DNA of 64,000 nucleotides from Nocardia flavorosea NBRC 108225. Its GTDB lineage: Bacteria; Actinomycetota; Actinomycetes; Mycobacteriales; Mycobacteriaceae. The translations under genes were made by a program, and so were the position numbers. This document shows positions 34,326 to 42,812 of the stretch, one piece after another (position 1 is the first letter of the stretch; each line of letters opens with the position of its first letter). The notes under the pieces are model-generated. The model made no database searches, had not been told where the DNA came from, and worked only from the letters and a program-made list of their open reading frames with translations. The stretch is from the NCBI RefSeq assembly GCF_001613385.1, contig NZ_BDCG01000010.1, positions 62,001-126,000 on the forward strand, read 5' to 3'.

Positions 34326-35012
34326 GTGAAGGATCTGGTCGACACCACGGAGATGTATCTCCGTACCATCTACGACCTCGAGGAGGAGGGCGTAGTACCC
34401 CTGCGCGCCCGGATCGCGGAGCGCCTCGAGCAGAGCGGGCCGACCGTGAGCCAGACCGTGGCACGGATGGAGCGCGACGGGCTGCTCCTGGTCGCGGGTG
34501 ACCGGCATCTCGAGCTGACCGACAAGGGGCGCAGCATGGCGGTCGCCGTGATGCGCAAACACCGGCTGGCCGAACGGCTGCTCGTCGATATCATCGGTCT
34601 CGACTGGCAGAACGTGCACGCCGAGGCCTGCCGCTGGGAACATGTGATGAGCGAGGATGTCGAGCGGCGGCTGGTCGAGGTGCTCAATCACCCCACCACC
34701 TCTCCGTACGGCAACCCCATCCCCGGTCTGGACGAACTCGGTATCAATGCCGCCGATCTGCTCGAGGAACCGCTGAAGCGGCTCTCCGAGCTGCCACAGG
34801 GCCGTACTCACGCCGTCGTGGTGCGGCGGCTGGCCGAACATATCCAGACCGATCCGGAAGTGATCGGCCGGCTGCGGGAGGCCGGTGTCGTACCCGATGC
34901 CCGCGTAACGGTCGAGAGCAAGCCGGGGGCCGTGGTGATCACCGTTCCGGGACACGGGGGTTTCGAACTTCCCGATGAAATGGCCCACGCCGTCCAGGTG
35001 AAGCTGGTCTGA
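34326..35012 (+). CDS. ideR: Iron-dependent repressor IdeR (DtxR family)
   Basis: Fe(II)-activated repressor of siderophore and iron uptake genes, 228 residues from GTG 34326 with GAAGGGG upstream. The N-terminal HTH covers residues 1-70 ('DTTEMYLRTIYDLEEEG', 'RLEQSGPTVSQTVARMERDG'). Metal ligands fall at the same numbers as in DtxR: Met10, Cys102, Glu105, His106 for the primary site, and His79, Glu83, His98 for the ancillary site. The SH3-like third domain is intact to the end. A TAGAAT -10-like box lies at 34298-34303. It is followed after three bases by galE. Confidence 0.97.
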   Translation: MKDLVDTTEMYLRTIYDLEEEGVVPLRARIAERLEQSGPTVSQTVARMERDGLLLVAGDRHLELTDKGRSMAVAVMRKHRLAERLLVDIIGLDWQNVHAEACRWEHVMSEDVERRLVEVLNHPTTSPYGNPIPGLDELGINAADLLEEPLKRLSELPQGRTHAVVVRRLAEHIQTDPEVIGRLREAGVVPDARVTVESKPGAVVITVPGHGGFELPDEMAHAVQVKLV

Positions 35013-35015
35013 TCC

Positions 35016-35996
35016 ATGAAGCTTCTGGTCACCGGCGGTGCCGGTTATGTGGGTGGGGTGTGCGCGCTCGTCCTGCGGGAGCAGGGACACGACGTGGTCG
35101 TGGTGGACGATCTGTCGACCGGTAATGCGGACGGGGTGCCGGCGGGGGTCGAATTCGTCGAAGGTGATATGGCGCAGATCGCGCCGGATCTGCTGCGCAC
35201 CCGGCGCTTCGACGGTGTTCTGCATTTCGCGGCGCAATCGCTGGTCGGTGAATCGGTGCAGCAGCCGGAGAAGTACTGGCACGGCAACGTGGTCAAAACC
35301 CTCACACTGCTCGAGGCCATCCGGGAGACCGGAACTCCGCGGCTCGTGTTCTCCTCGACCGCGGCGGTGTACGGCGAACCGGAGCAGGTCCCGATCACCG
35401 AAGATTCCCCCACTCGGCCGACCAATCCCTACGGTGCGTCCAAACTCGCCATCGATCACGCGATCACGTCGTATTCGGTGGCGCACGGCTTGGCCGCCAC
35501 GAGTTTGCGCTATTTCAACGTGGCCGGTGCCTACGGCGGCCTCGGCGAGAACCGGGTGGTGGAAACCCATCTGATCCCGCTGGTGTTGCAGGTCGCGGCG
35601 GGCCATCGGGATTCCATCTCGGTGTTCGGAACCGATTGGCCCACGCCGGATGGCACGGCGGTGCGCGATTACATCCACATTCTGGATCTGGCGCAGGCGC
35701 ATCTGCTGGCCCTGGAAACCGCTACCGCGGGCACCCACCGGGTGTTCAACCTCGGCAGCGGTACCGGGTTCTCGGTGCGCGAGGTGATTTCGGCATGCCG
35801 GCGGGTCACCGGCCGGCCGATCACCGCGGTGGACGCGCCCCGCCGCGCGGGTGATCCGGCGGTGCTCATCGCCTCCAGTCAGCGGGCGGTCGACGAGCTC
35901 GGCTGGCAACCCGAGCACAACGATCTCGACGAGATCGTTTCCGCCGCGTGGGCATATCTGCAGAGCCTCGGCTCTCGGGCGCACAGCGCCCGCTGA
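35016..35996 (+). CDS. galE: UDP-glucose 4-epimerase
   Basis: Extended SDR enzyme interconverting UDP-glucose and UDP-galactose, supplying galactose for arabinogalactan in mycolic-acid bacteria. 326 residues. The NAD-binding '[14 protein letters not shown]' starts at residue 7; '[11 protein letters not shown]' has the active Ser/Thr, '[10 protein letters not shown]' the Tyr-Lys pair, and '[10 protein letters not shown]' the substrate contact. Its start lies three bases after the ideR stop, so it shares the ideR transcript. A link between iron control and cell-wall sugar supply is not implied; the neighbourhood is simply conserved in relatives. Confidence 0.95.
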   Translation: MKLLVTGGAGYVGGVCALVLREQGHDVVVVDDLSTGNADGVPAGVEFVEGDMAQIAPDLLRTRRFDGVLHFAAQSLVGESVQQPEKYWHGNVVKTLTLLEAIRETGTPRLVFSSTAAVYGEPEQVPITEDSPTRPTNPYGASKLAIDHAITSYSVAHGLAATSLRYFNVAGAYGGLGENRVVETHLIPLVLQVAAGHRDSISVFGTDWPTPDGTAVRDYIHILDLAQAHLLALETATAGTHRVFNLGSGTGFSVREVISACRRVTGRPITAVDAPRRAGDPAVLIASSQRAVDELGWQPEHNDLDEIVSAAWAYLQSLGSRAHSAR

Positions 35997-36010
35997 TCCC
36001 GGTACACCGT

Positions 36011-37360
36011 TCACCACTGTGCGGCGTCCATATCCACGCCGAGCGTGGCGGCACAGTCCTTGCCGCACCGCGCCAGGTCGCGGAGGCGCTCCGGGCGCAT
36101 CCCGGCCTCCAGCGCGGTGTGCAGGAGGGTAGCCATGGAATGGTGCGGGTCCGCGTCGAGGGCGGCGTCCAAGGCGATCCCGGCGAGTGGACCGTCGCCG
36201 CGGGCGTAGGCGAAATAGCCGAGGAGCATGGCTGTTTCGGCACGGTCGGCGCCGCCGAGCGCCCGCGCCAGCCGGGACCACACCTGCTCGGCGGCCTCGG
36301 CGTGCACGGTGGCGGCGAGCGCGAACATGCAGTCGCGTAGCCCCCTGTCGCGTAATGCCACCGCGAGATCGGCGAGTTCGCGCGCCGCGAGATCGGCACC
36401 GGATTCGGTGTTCGAGATCAACCAGAGCACGGTGACGAGTTCGCCGCGCAGGAATCCGATCGGGTCCTCCCGGCGGGCGGCCGCGGCGTACCGATCCTTG
36501 GCCCGGGCCTGCGCCGCACCCAGCTCGGCCGAAACCTGGGCACACAATGCGGGATCCGGTGCGATCAGCGCGGTGAGTTCGCCACGGCACCGCCGGATCG
36601 GCCGGCCGTCCAGGACCCGATTCAGCGTCACTCGGGAGGCCACCGGATCGGCGATCAGCCCGCGCCTGCCCGGCTCGGTGAGACTCCACCAGGGCCGGCC
36701 GCCACCGATCGAGTTGACCGCCCATACGGCCCGTACCGGGACGGCGGCGGCCGCCATCCGGCGCTGCAGTGCAATGAGGACCGGGACCGGTTGCGCCGGC
36801 GACGCTTCCGGGTCCGGCAATTCTTCGTCGACGAGGACGACGAGCACTCCCACCACACCGGGCCGGCCGCATACCCGCGATACCGCCGCGGCAACGGTGC
36901 CTTCATCGGACGCCCGCCCGGTGTCGGGCTGCCGGAGATCGCACCGGACCACGAGGTCGATGACTGCGCTGTCCGGTGCACCGGGTACAGCACACAGCAC
37001 AGCCAGCACGAGCGAACGTTCGGGACGGAAACCGAGCATGGCGGGAATCGCCGCGATGAGATCGCCCGGATCGTCGAGCCGGGCCGGAGCAGGCCGGGTC
37101 AACCGTTCGTATTCACCGGTCGTTCCCTCGGCGCAGCGGAGCAGTGAGGACCCGGCCGGATTGCCGGCCCGGACAGGTGGCCGCCCGGGCTCGGCTTCTG
37201 TCGGCGCGGCCGGCCGAGCGGCCAGCGCCCGGGCGGTCGGGCAACGGCCACCTGTGCCGGTTCCGGTGGCTGCCCTGCCCGCGGGGGCCGGCCGCGAATG
37301 ATCGGGTGCGTCGATCGGGGCGGCGGGAGATTGTGAGACGGAGGTCGCTGCGGGTGTCAT
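36011..37360 (-). CDS. DUF4192 family protein
   Basis: 449 residues from ATG 37360. The first ~80 residues are Pro/Ala-rich and variable; the DUF4192 domain begins near 'LDDPGDLIAAIPAMLGFRP' and includes 'RSLVLAVLCAVPGAPDSAVI', 'VGVLVVLVDEELPDP' and 'VRAVWAVNSIGGGRPWWSLT'. Corresponds to Rv2712c. In that genome a transhydrogenase gene (sthA) separates it from the PAC2 gene; none is present here. Function is unknown. The gene converges on galE with a 14-base gap. Confidence 0.9.
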   Translation of the reverse strand: MTPAATSVSQSPAAPIDAPDHSRPAPAGRAATGTGTGGRCPTARALAARPAAPTEAEPGRPPVRAGNPAGSSLLRCAEGTTGEYERLTRPAPARLDDPGDLIAAIPAMLGFRPERSLVLAVLCAVPGAPDSAVIDLVVRCDLRQPDTGRASDEGTVAAAVSRVCGRPGVVGVLVVLVDEELPDPEASPAQPVPVLIALQRRMAAAAVPVRAVWAVNSIGGGRPWWSLTEPGRRGLIADPVASRVTLNRVLDGRPIRRCRGELTALIAPDPALCAQVSAELGAAQARAKDRYAAAARREDPIGFLRGELVTVLWLISNTESGADLAARELADLAVALRDRGLRDCMFALAATVHAEAAEQVWSRLARALGGADRAETAMLLGYFAYARGDGPLAGIALDAALDADPHHSMATLLHTALEAGMRPERLRDLARCGKDCAATLGVDMDAAQW

Positions 37361-37774
37361 GAGCCGATCATGCAGCGGGAGTTCTCCCTGCTCGCCGCCG
37401 CGAGCTGGGACGATGCGGCAACCAGACAAGTCTGTGGATAACTTCTGGTTTGTGTACGGATTCGGCTGTCCGGGGACCGGGTATGCGGTTCTGAGAAACC
37501 CTCGGGGCCGAAAACAGTACGTCCGTGCGAGGGCTGTGCCACACTCCCTTCGTTCACCGGCCGCCCACCACCCCGATCCGGAATCGAGGCCGCTCGGGGC
37601 CGGGAATTCACCGGCGGCGGCGGCTGTTGTCACCGCAGAGAGCCGATGCACGGCCCCGCGTGGTCGTTCATCGTCATGGGGGACAATAAAGTGTGATTCG
37701 CGGCTCGCGATGCGGCAGCGGACACAGCAGTTGCCCGACCGGCCGCCGACGGATCGCGCAGGAAGGAGTACGCG
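37361..37774. other. 414-base region between DUF4192 and PAC2 genes
   Basis: Divergent promoter region. A TAAAGT box at 37687-37692 could serve the PAC2 gene; AGGAAGGAG precedes ATG 37775. No gene or strong repeat is seen. Confidence 0.45.
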
Positions 37775-38710
37775 ATGGATTACGAGTCGCGAATGTACGA
37801 ACTGGAGTTCCCCGCTCCGCAGCTGTCATCCGACGACGGCTCCGGGCCGGTTCTGGTGCACGGCCTCGAGGGGTACTCCGACGCCGGCCACGCCGTCCGG
37901 CTTGCGACCACCCATCTGCGGGAAAGCCTCGAAAGCGAACTGGTCGCGTCGTTCGATGTCGACGAACTGCTCGACTACCGGTCGCGACGCCCGCTGATGA
38001 CCTTCAAAACCGATCATTTCGCCGATTACGCCGAACCCGAGCTCAATCTTTGGGCCGTGCGCGATACCGCGGGCACACCGTTCCTGCTCCTCGCCGGGAT
38101 GGAACCCGACCTGCGCTGGGAGAAGTTCACCACCGCGGTGCGGCTGCTGGCCGAACAGCTCGGGGTGAGCCGCAGTATCGGCCTCAGTGCCATTCCGATG
38201 GCGATCCCGCATACCCGTCCGCTGGGGGTGACGGCGCACTCCTCCAACCGCGACCTCATCCCGGACAACCAGCGTTGGCCCGGTGAACTACAGGTTCCGG
38301 CCAGCGCCTCCACCCTGCTGGAGTACCGGATGGCCCAGCACGGCCACGAATCGCTGGGGTTCTCGGTGCACGTCCCGCACTATCTGGCGCAGACGTCCTA
38401 CCCCGAGGCCGCGCAGACCTTGCTCGAACATCTCGGCGAGAACTCCGGGCTGCAATTCCCGCTGGCGGCCCTCGGAGAGGCCGCGGCGCGTGTCCGTGAG
38501 CAGGTCAACGAACATATCTCCGGCAATGCCGAGGTGGAGACGGTCGTCCAAGCGCTGGAGCGCCAGTACGACACCTTCGTCACCGCTCAGGAACGCCAGT
38601 CCAGTTTGCTGGTCGGTGAGGGTGAACTGCCCAGCGGGGAGGAACTGGGTGCCGAGTTCGAACGCTTCCTCGCCGAACAGGGTGGCTACTCCGACGACGA
38701 GCAGAACTGA
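37775..38710 (+). CDS. PAC2-family protein
   Basis: 311 residues from ATG 37775, with AGGAAGGAG six bases upstream. Conserved PAC2 features are 'PVLVHGLEGYSDAGHAVRLA' near the N-terminus, 'DYRSRRPLMTFKTDHF', 'PFLLLAGMEPDLRWEKFTTA' and 'SIGLSAIPMAIPHTRPLGVT'. The C-terminal third is helical and charged. Corresponds to Rv2714. PAC2 proteins are related to proteasome-assembly chaperone 2 of eukaryotes; actinobacteria have proteasomes, but no assembly role has been shown. A hairpin terminator follows. Confidence 0.93.
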   Translation: MDYESRMYELEFPAPQLSSDDGSGPVLVHGLEGYSDAGHAVRLATTHLRESLESELVASFDVDELLDYRSRRPLMTFKTDHFADYAEPELNLWAVRDTAGTPFLLLAGMEPDLRWEKFTTAVRLLAEQLGVSRSIGLSAIPMAIPHTRPLGVTAHSSNRDLIPDNQRWPGELQVPASASTLLEYRMAQHGHESLGFSVHVPHYLAQTSYPEAAQTLLEHLGENSGLQFPLAALGEAAARVREQVNEHISGNAEVETVVQALERQYDTFVTAQERQSSLLVGEGELPSGEELGAEFERFLAEQGGYSDDEQN

Positions 38711-38720
38711 GCGAGCCGAT

Positions 38721-38747
38721 CACCGGCACACGACCACCGTGCCGGTG
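38721..38747. terminator. Terminator of the PAC2 gene
   Basis: CACCGGCAC (38721-38729), nine-base loop, GTGCCGGTG (38739-38747). It lies between the PAC2 stop and the -10 box of the next gene. Confidence 0.7.
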
Positions 38748-38766
38748 TCCGGGACCGGGCACGACG

Positions 38767-38772
38767 TAGGGT
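38767..38772 (+). promoter_or_regulatory. -10 box for leaderless DUF3516 helicase transcript
   Basis: TAGGGT followed by seven bases and GTG 38780. Confidence 0.6.
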
Positions 38773-38779
38773 GTCCCGG

Positions 38780-41278
38780 GTGGATCTGACCGAGCTGCTG
38801 GAGATACCGGGAACCGACGCCGACGCACTGTACGAGTCGTTCGCGATATGGGCAGCCGATCAGGGCACACCGCTGTATCCGGCGCAGGACGAGGCGCTGA
38901 TGGAACTGGCGTCCGGTTCCCATGTCATCCTCTCCACCCCGACCGGTTCGGGTAAATCACTGGTCGCCGTCGGCGCGCACCTGTTCGCCCTGGCGGGCGG
39001 CCGGCGTACCTATTACACCGCACCCATCAAGGCGCTGGTGAGCGAGAAATTCTTCGCGCTGTGCGAGGTGTTCGGCGCCGAACGGGTGGGTATGGTGACC
39101 GGCGACGCGGCGGTCAACCCGACCGCACCGATCATCTGCGCCACCGCCGAAATCCTGGCCAACCTCGCGCTGCGCGAAGGCGCGAGCGCCGATATCGGCC
39201 AGGTGGTGATGGACGAATTCCATTTCTACGCCGACCCCGACCGGGGCTGGGCCTGGCAGGTACCGCTACTGGAACTACCACACGCCCAGTTCCTGCTGAT
39301 GTCCGCGACGCTCGGCGAGGTCGATTTCTTCGCGACCGACCTCGAACGGCGTACCGGCCGCAATGCTGCGGTGGTGGCCGGGACCGAACGCCCGGTGCCG
39401 CTGAGCTTCTCCTACGCCCGTACACCGATCACCGAAACCCTCACCGAACTGGTGACCACCCACCAGGCACCGGTCTATGTCGTCCATTTCACCCAGGCCG
39501 CCGCGCTGGAACGCGCGCAAGCGCTGACCAGTGCGAACTTCGCCAGCCGGGCCGAAAAGGATGCGATCGCCGAGGCGCTCGGGGAGTTCCGGTTCTCCTC
39601 CGGCTTCGGCCGGACACTGTCGCGACTGATCCGGCACGGGATCGGTGTGCACCATGCGGGAATGCTGCCCAAGTACCGGCGTCTGGTCGAACGTCTCGCG
39701 CAGGACGGACTGTTGAAAGTCGTCTGCGGTACCGACACTCTCGGAGTGGGCATCAACGTGCCGATCCGTACGGTGTTGCTGACCGGGCTCACCAAGTTCG
39801 ACGGTGTCCGGACCCGGCGGCTCAAGGCCCGCGAGTTCCATCAGATCGCCGGCCGCGCCGGGCGGGCGGGTTACGACACGATGGGCACCGTGGTGGTGCA
39901 GGCACCCGAGCACGAGGTCGAGAACGCCCGGCTGCTGGCGAAAGCCGGTAACGATCCGAAGAAAATGCGTAAGGTGCAGCGCCGCAAGCCGCCCGAGGGT
40001 TTCGTGTCGTGGAGCGAGGAAACCTTCCAGCGTCTGGTCACCGCCGCGCCCGAACCCATGGTGTCGCGGTTCGCGGTAACCAACGCCATGCTGCTGAATG
40101 TGATCGCCCGCCCGGGCAACTGTTTCGAGGCGATGCGCCACCTGCTGGAGGACAATCACGAACCGCGGCCGGCGCAGCGGCGCCATATTCTGCGGGCCGT
40201 GCGGTTGTATCGGGCACTGCGAGACGCGGGAGTGGTGCAACAGCTGCCGGAACCCGACGCGCAGGGCCGTTATGCCCGTCTCACCGTGGATCTACAGCGC
40301 GATTTCGCCTTGGACCAGCCGCTGTCGCCGTTCGCGCTGGCGGCGTTCGAACTACTCGACCGGGATTCGCCGAGTTATGCGCTGGATATGGTCTCGCTGG
40401 TCGAGGCCACGCTCGAGGATCCGCGCCAACTGCTGATGGCCCAGCAGCACAAGGCCCGGGGTGAGGCGGTGGCCGAGATGAAGGCCGACGGGATCGACTA
40501 CGACGAGCGGATGGAACTGCTCGAGGAGATCACCTGGCCGAAACCGCTGGCGGAACTGATCGAAGCCGCCTACGAGACCTACCGGGCCGGGCACCCTTGG
40601 CTGTCGGAGTTCGCACCGTCTCCGAAATCGGTGGTCCGCGATATGGTCGAACGGGCGATGACCTTCACCGAGCTGATCTCCTATTACGAGTTGGCCCGGT
40701 CGGAAGGTGTCGTCCTGCGGTATCTCGCCGACGCCTATCGGGCGTTGCGGCGCACCGTGCCGGAGGCGGCCCGGACCGAGGAATTGGACGATCTCACCGA
40801 ATGGCTGGGCGAACTGGTGCGTCAGGTGGATTCGAGCCTGCTCGACGAATGGGAGCAGCTGACGGGTGCGGGCGCCGAAACCGATGCCGGGCAGCTCGCG
40901 TTCGGTGCCGAAACCGTCCGTCCCATCACGGCCAACGAACGCGCCTTCAAGGTGATGGTGCGCAATGCGATGTTCCGCCGGGTCGAACTGGCGGCCCGCC
41001 GCCGCTGGTCCGAACTGACGGATCTGTCCCCGGGCCCGGACTGGGCGGCCGATCTCGAACCCTATTTCGCCGAATACGACGGTATCGGCACCGGCCCGGA
41101 CGCCCGCGGTCCGCAGCTTTTCCGGATCGAGACACGCCCCGGTTTCTGGCAGGTACGGCAGATCATCGACGACCCGGCCGGTGATCACGGCTGGGCGATT
41201 GTCGCCGCCGTGGACCTGGCCGAATCCGATGCCGCGGGCGATGTGGTGTTCGACGAGGTCACGGTGGTGTCCGGGTGA
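38780..41278 (+). CDS. DEAD/DEAH-box helicase with DUF3516 C-terminus
   Basis: Ski2-like RNA/DNA helicase, 832 residues from GTG 38780 (leaderless, TAGGGT box). Motif I 'STPTGSGKSLVAVGAHLFAL', Ia 'YTAPIKALVSEKF', II 'VVMDEFHFYADP', III 'LLMSATLG', then 'GVHHAGMLPKYRRLVERLAQ', 'TDTLGVGINVPIRTVLLTGL' and motif VI 'HQIAGRAGRAGYDTMG'. The C-terminal ~430 residues are the DUF3516 region, found mainly in actinobacteria. It resembles HelY in motif type but is a separate family. It probably unwinds structured RNA; the exact substrate is unknown. It is inserted between the PAC2 gene and speD. Confidence 0.93.
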   Translation: MDLTELLEIPGTDADALYESFAIWAADQGTPLYPAQDEALMELASGSHVILSTPTGSGKSLVAVGAHLFALAGGRRTYYTAPIKALVSEKFFALCEVFGAERVGMVTGDAAVNPTAPIICATAEILANLALREGASADIGQVVMDEFHFYADPDRGWAWQVPLLELPHAQFLLMSATLGEVDFFATDLERRTGRNAAVVAGTERPVPLSFSYARTPITETLTELVTTHQAPVYVVHFTQAAALERAQALTSANFASRAEKDAIAEALGEFRFSSGFGRTLSRLIRHGIGVHHAGMLPKYRRLVERLAQDGLLKVVCGTDTLGVGINVPIRTVLLTGLTKFDGVRTRRLKAREFHQIAGRAGRAGYDTMGTVVVQAPEHEVENARLLAKAGNDPKKMRKVQRRKPPEGFVSWSEETFQRLVTAAPEPMVSRFAVTNAMLLNVIARPGNCFEAMRHLLEDNHEPRPAQRRHILRAVRLYRALRDAGVVQQLPEPDAQGRYARLTVDLQRDFALDQPLSPFALAAFELLDRDSPSYALDMVSLVEATLEDPRQLLMAQQHKARGEAVAEMKADGIDYDERMELLEEITWPKPLAELIEAAYETYRAGHPWLSEFAPSPKSVVRDMVERAMTFTELISYYELARSEGVVLRYLADAYRALRRTVPEAARTEELDDLTEWLGELVRQVDSSLLDEWEQLTGAGAETDAGQLAFGAETVRPITANERAFKVMVRNAMFRRVELAARRRWSELTDLSPGPDWAADLEPYFAEYDGIGTGPDARGPQLFRIETRPGFWQVRQIIDDPAGDHGWAIVAAVDLAESDAAGDVVFDEVTVVSG

Positions 41279-41311
41279 CCGCCGAGAACGGATGAGCGAG
41301 GTCGAGGCGTC

Positions 41312-41707
41312 GTGACGGCGGAATTCACCGGCCGGCATGTGCTGGCCGAATTCGGCGGGGTCGACGGTACGCTGTGCGACGATCTCGACCGGCTCACGGC
41401 AGCCCTGCACGCGGCGCTGACCACCGCGGGCGTCACCATCTGCGAAATGGTGAGCAAGCAGTTCGAACCGCACGGGGTCACCGTGCTGGCGTTGCTGGCC
41501 GAATCACATGCTTCCCTGCATACATACCCGGAGAGCGGCGATATCTTCGTCGATGTCTTCACCTGCGGTACCTCCGCTGACAGCGCCGAAGCCGTCGCCG
41601 AGTACCTGCGCGCCGCATTGTCCCCGCGCAGGGTGCAGATTTCCACAGTACGGCGCGGCCGAGCACCTGTGCGCGACCGGGACGGGGCCGGAGGCATCGG
41701 CGGATGA
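41312..41707 (+). CDS. speD: S-adenosylmethionine decarboxylase proenzyme
   Basis: Self-cleaving pyruvoyl enzyme that makes decarboxylated SAM for polyamine synthesis; 131 residues from GTG 41312, the usual length for class 1B. 'LLAESHASLHTYPE' carries the autocleavage site between Glu64 and Ser65, with catalytic His and Cys in 'ASLHTYPESGDIFVDVFTCG'. No spermidine synthase gene (speE) is adjacent. Its start is 33 bases after the helicase stop, so it may be read from the helicase transcript. Confidence 0.94.
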   Translation: MTAEFTGRHVLAEFGGVDGTLCDDLDRLTAALHAALTTAGVTICEMVSKQFEPHGVTVLALLAESHASLHTYPESGDIFVDVFTCGTSADSAEAVAEYLRAALSPRRVQISTVRRGRAPVRDRDGAGGIGG

Positions 41708-41953
41708 TTCGCCGACCGTGCCGTCTGTCCCGGCCATAGGCGCCTTCGCCCGCCCCGGCCGGCGGCCGCGTCGATCGGTCCCGGCCCGCGTCGGTGGGCA
41801 CAGGCTTGTCCCGTACCGGTGACAGGCTTCCACTCCCGGTTCGATTCACCGAGGGCCACGGTGGGTGCGCGGCGAGCCGGTCACCCGACAGCCGGATGCA
41901 TCGGCGAGCCCGTCCTGGGCACTACCGGCCGAGCACTGCCGGGATCGGTCGGC

Positions 41954-42577
41954 TCAGCCGGTCGCGGAGGCAGCGAGCATGTAGGCCATCCCGAGGTCCA
42001 TGATCACGTGCGGTAGTACTCCGAGGGGGAAACCGCGCCCCGGCGAGGCCGGATGCGCCGCCCACCACACACGGCCTCCGCGCAGCGCCGTCACCGCTAC
42101 CGCGACCGCATCGCCCAGGAACAACAGCGCGAGGACGGTCACCGGCACCACCCCCGGACCGCCGCCGTGCCCGGCCGCGGAATGTCCGGACATGGTCGCC
42201 AGCATCACCCCGGCCGCGGCGAGGTGATAACCGAGCGCGCCGGCCCGGCCCGCGCCGGCTGCGCGATCCCGCACGATCCGTGCCGCCGACAGCAAACCGA
42301 ATACCAGCGTCATGGCGAGCAGCACTCCGTGCAATGCGTGAGCGTGCACCTGGGCGGGAAACAGCACCATGACCGACATCACAGCGCACATCAACAGGTG
42401 CGCCGCATCCGATTCGTGGTCGCCGTCCGTACTTCCGCAGCCCGCGCCGGCCGGGGCCGGCCGACCCGCGCGCGCCGGCCTGGGCATCACCCGGACCAGC
42501 ACAACGGCGGCCGCGGCGGCGAAAGCGAGTGCGGCACACACCCGCACCGCCGTCTGATCGAGACCGAATTCGACCAT
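41954..42577 (-). CDS. DUF5134 integral membrane protein
   Basis: 207 residues from ATG 42577. Five or six hydrophobic helices ('VCAALAFAAAAAVVLVRVM', 'LLMCAVMSVMVLFP', 'LHGVLLAMTLVFGLLSAARI', 'VVPVTVLALLFLGDAVAVAV'). His and Met residues cluster near helix ends ('DAAHLLMCAVMSVM', 'MSGHSAAGHGGG', 'LPHVIMDLGMAYML'), as in DUF5134 proteins. Metal binding is possible but unproven. It lies between convergent speD and divergent hrpA. Confidence 0.85.
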   Translation of the reverse strand: MVEFGLDQTAVRVCAALAFAAAAAVVLVRVMPRPARAGRPAPAGAGCGSTDGDHESDAAHLLMCAVMSVMVLFPAQVHAHALHGVLLAMTLVFGLLSAARIVRDRAAGAGRAGALGYHLAAAGVMLATMSGHSAAGHGGGPGVVPVTVLALLFLGDAVAVAVTALRGGRVWWAAHPASPGRGFPLGVLPHVIMDLGMAYMLAASATG

Positions 42578-42812
42578 GCCGCATTGCCTTTCGCGAAGAT
42601 AGCACCTGCAAACATCGTCGCACGGCATCCCGTGCGAGGGCACGAGTTCGATCGGAACGGATTCGACCGGCACGCCGCACCTCCGCTCGGCTGCCCGACG
42701 TGCCCGATTCGCCCGTGGCACGGTGGCGCAGCCTCCCGGCCGTCGATCGCGTGGCGACCCGCTGCGACCGCCGCCGGTGGCTGCCCGGGGTTTCGTTACG
42801 CTGGTTGTCGCA

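Noticed and set aside
34143..36872. Very long minus-strand open frame continuing upstream of acuC
   Set aside because: It is antisense to ideR and galE, both clear genes; the translated sequence shows no family features. High GC makes such shadows long.
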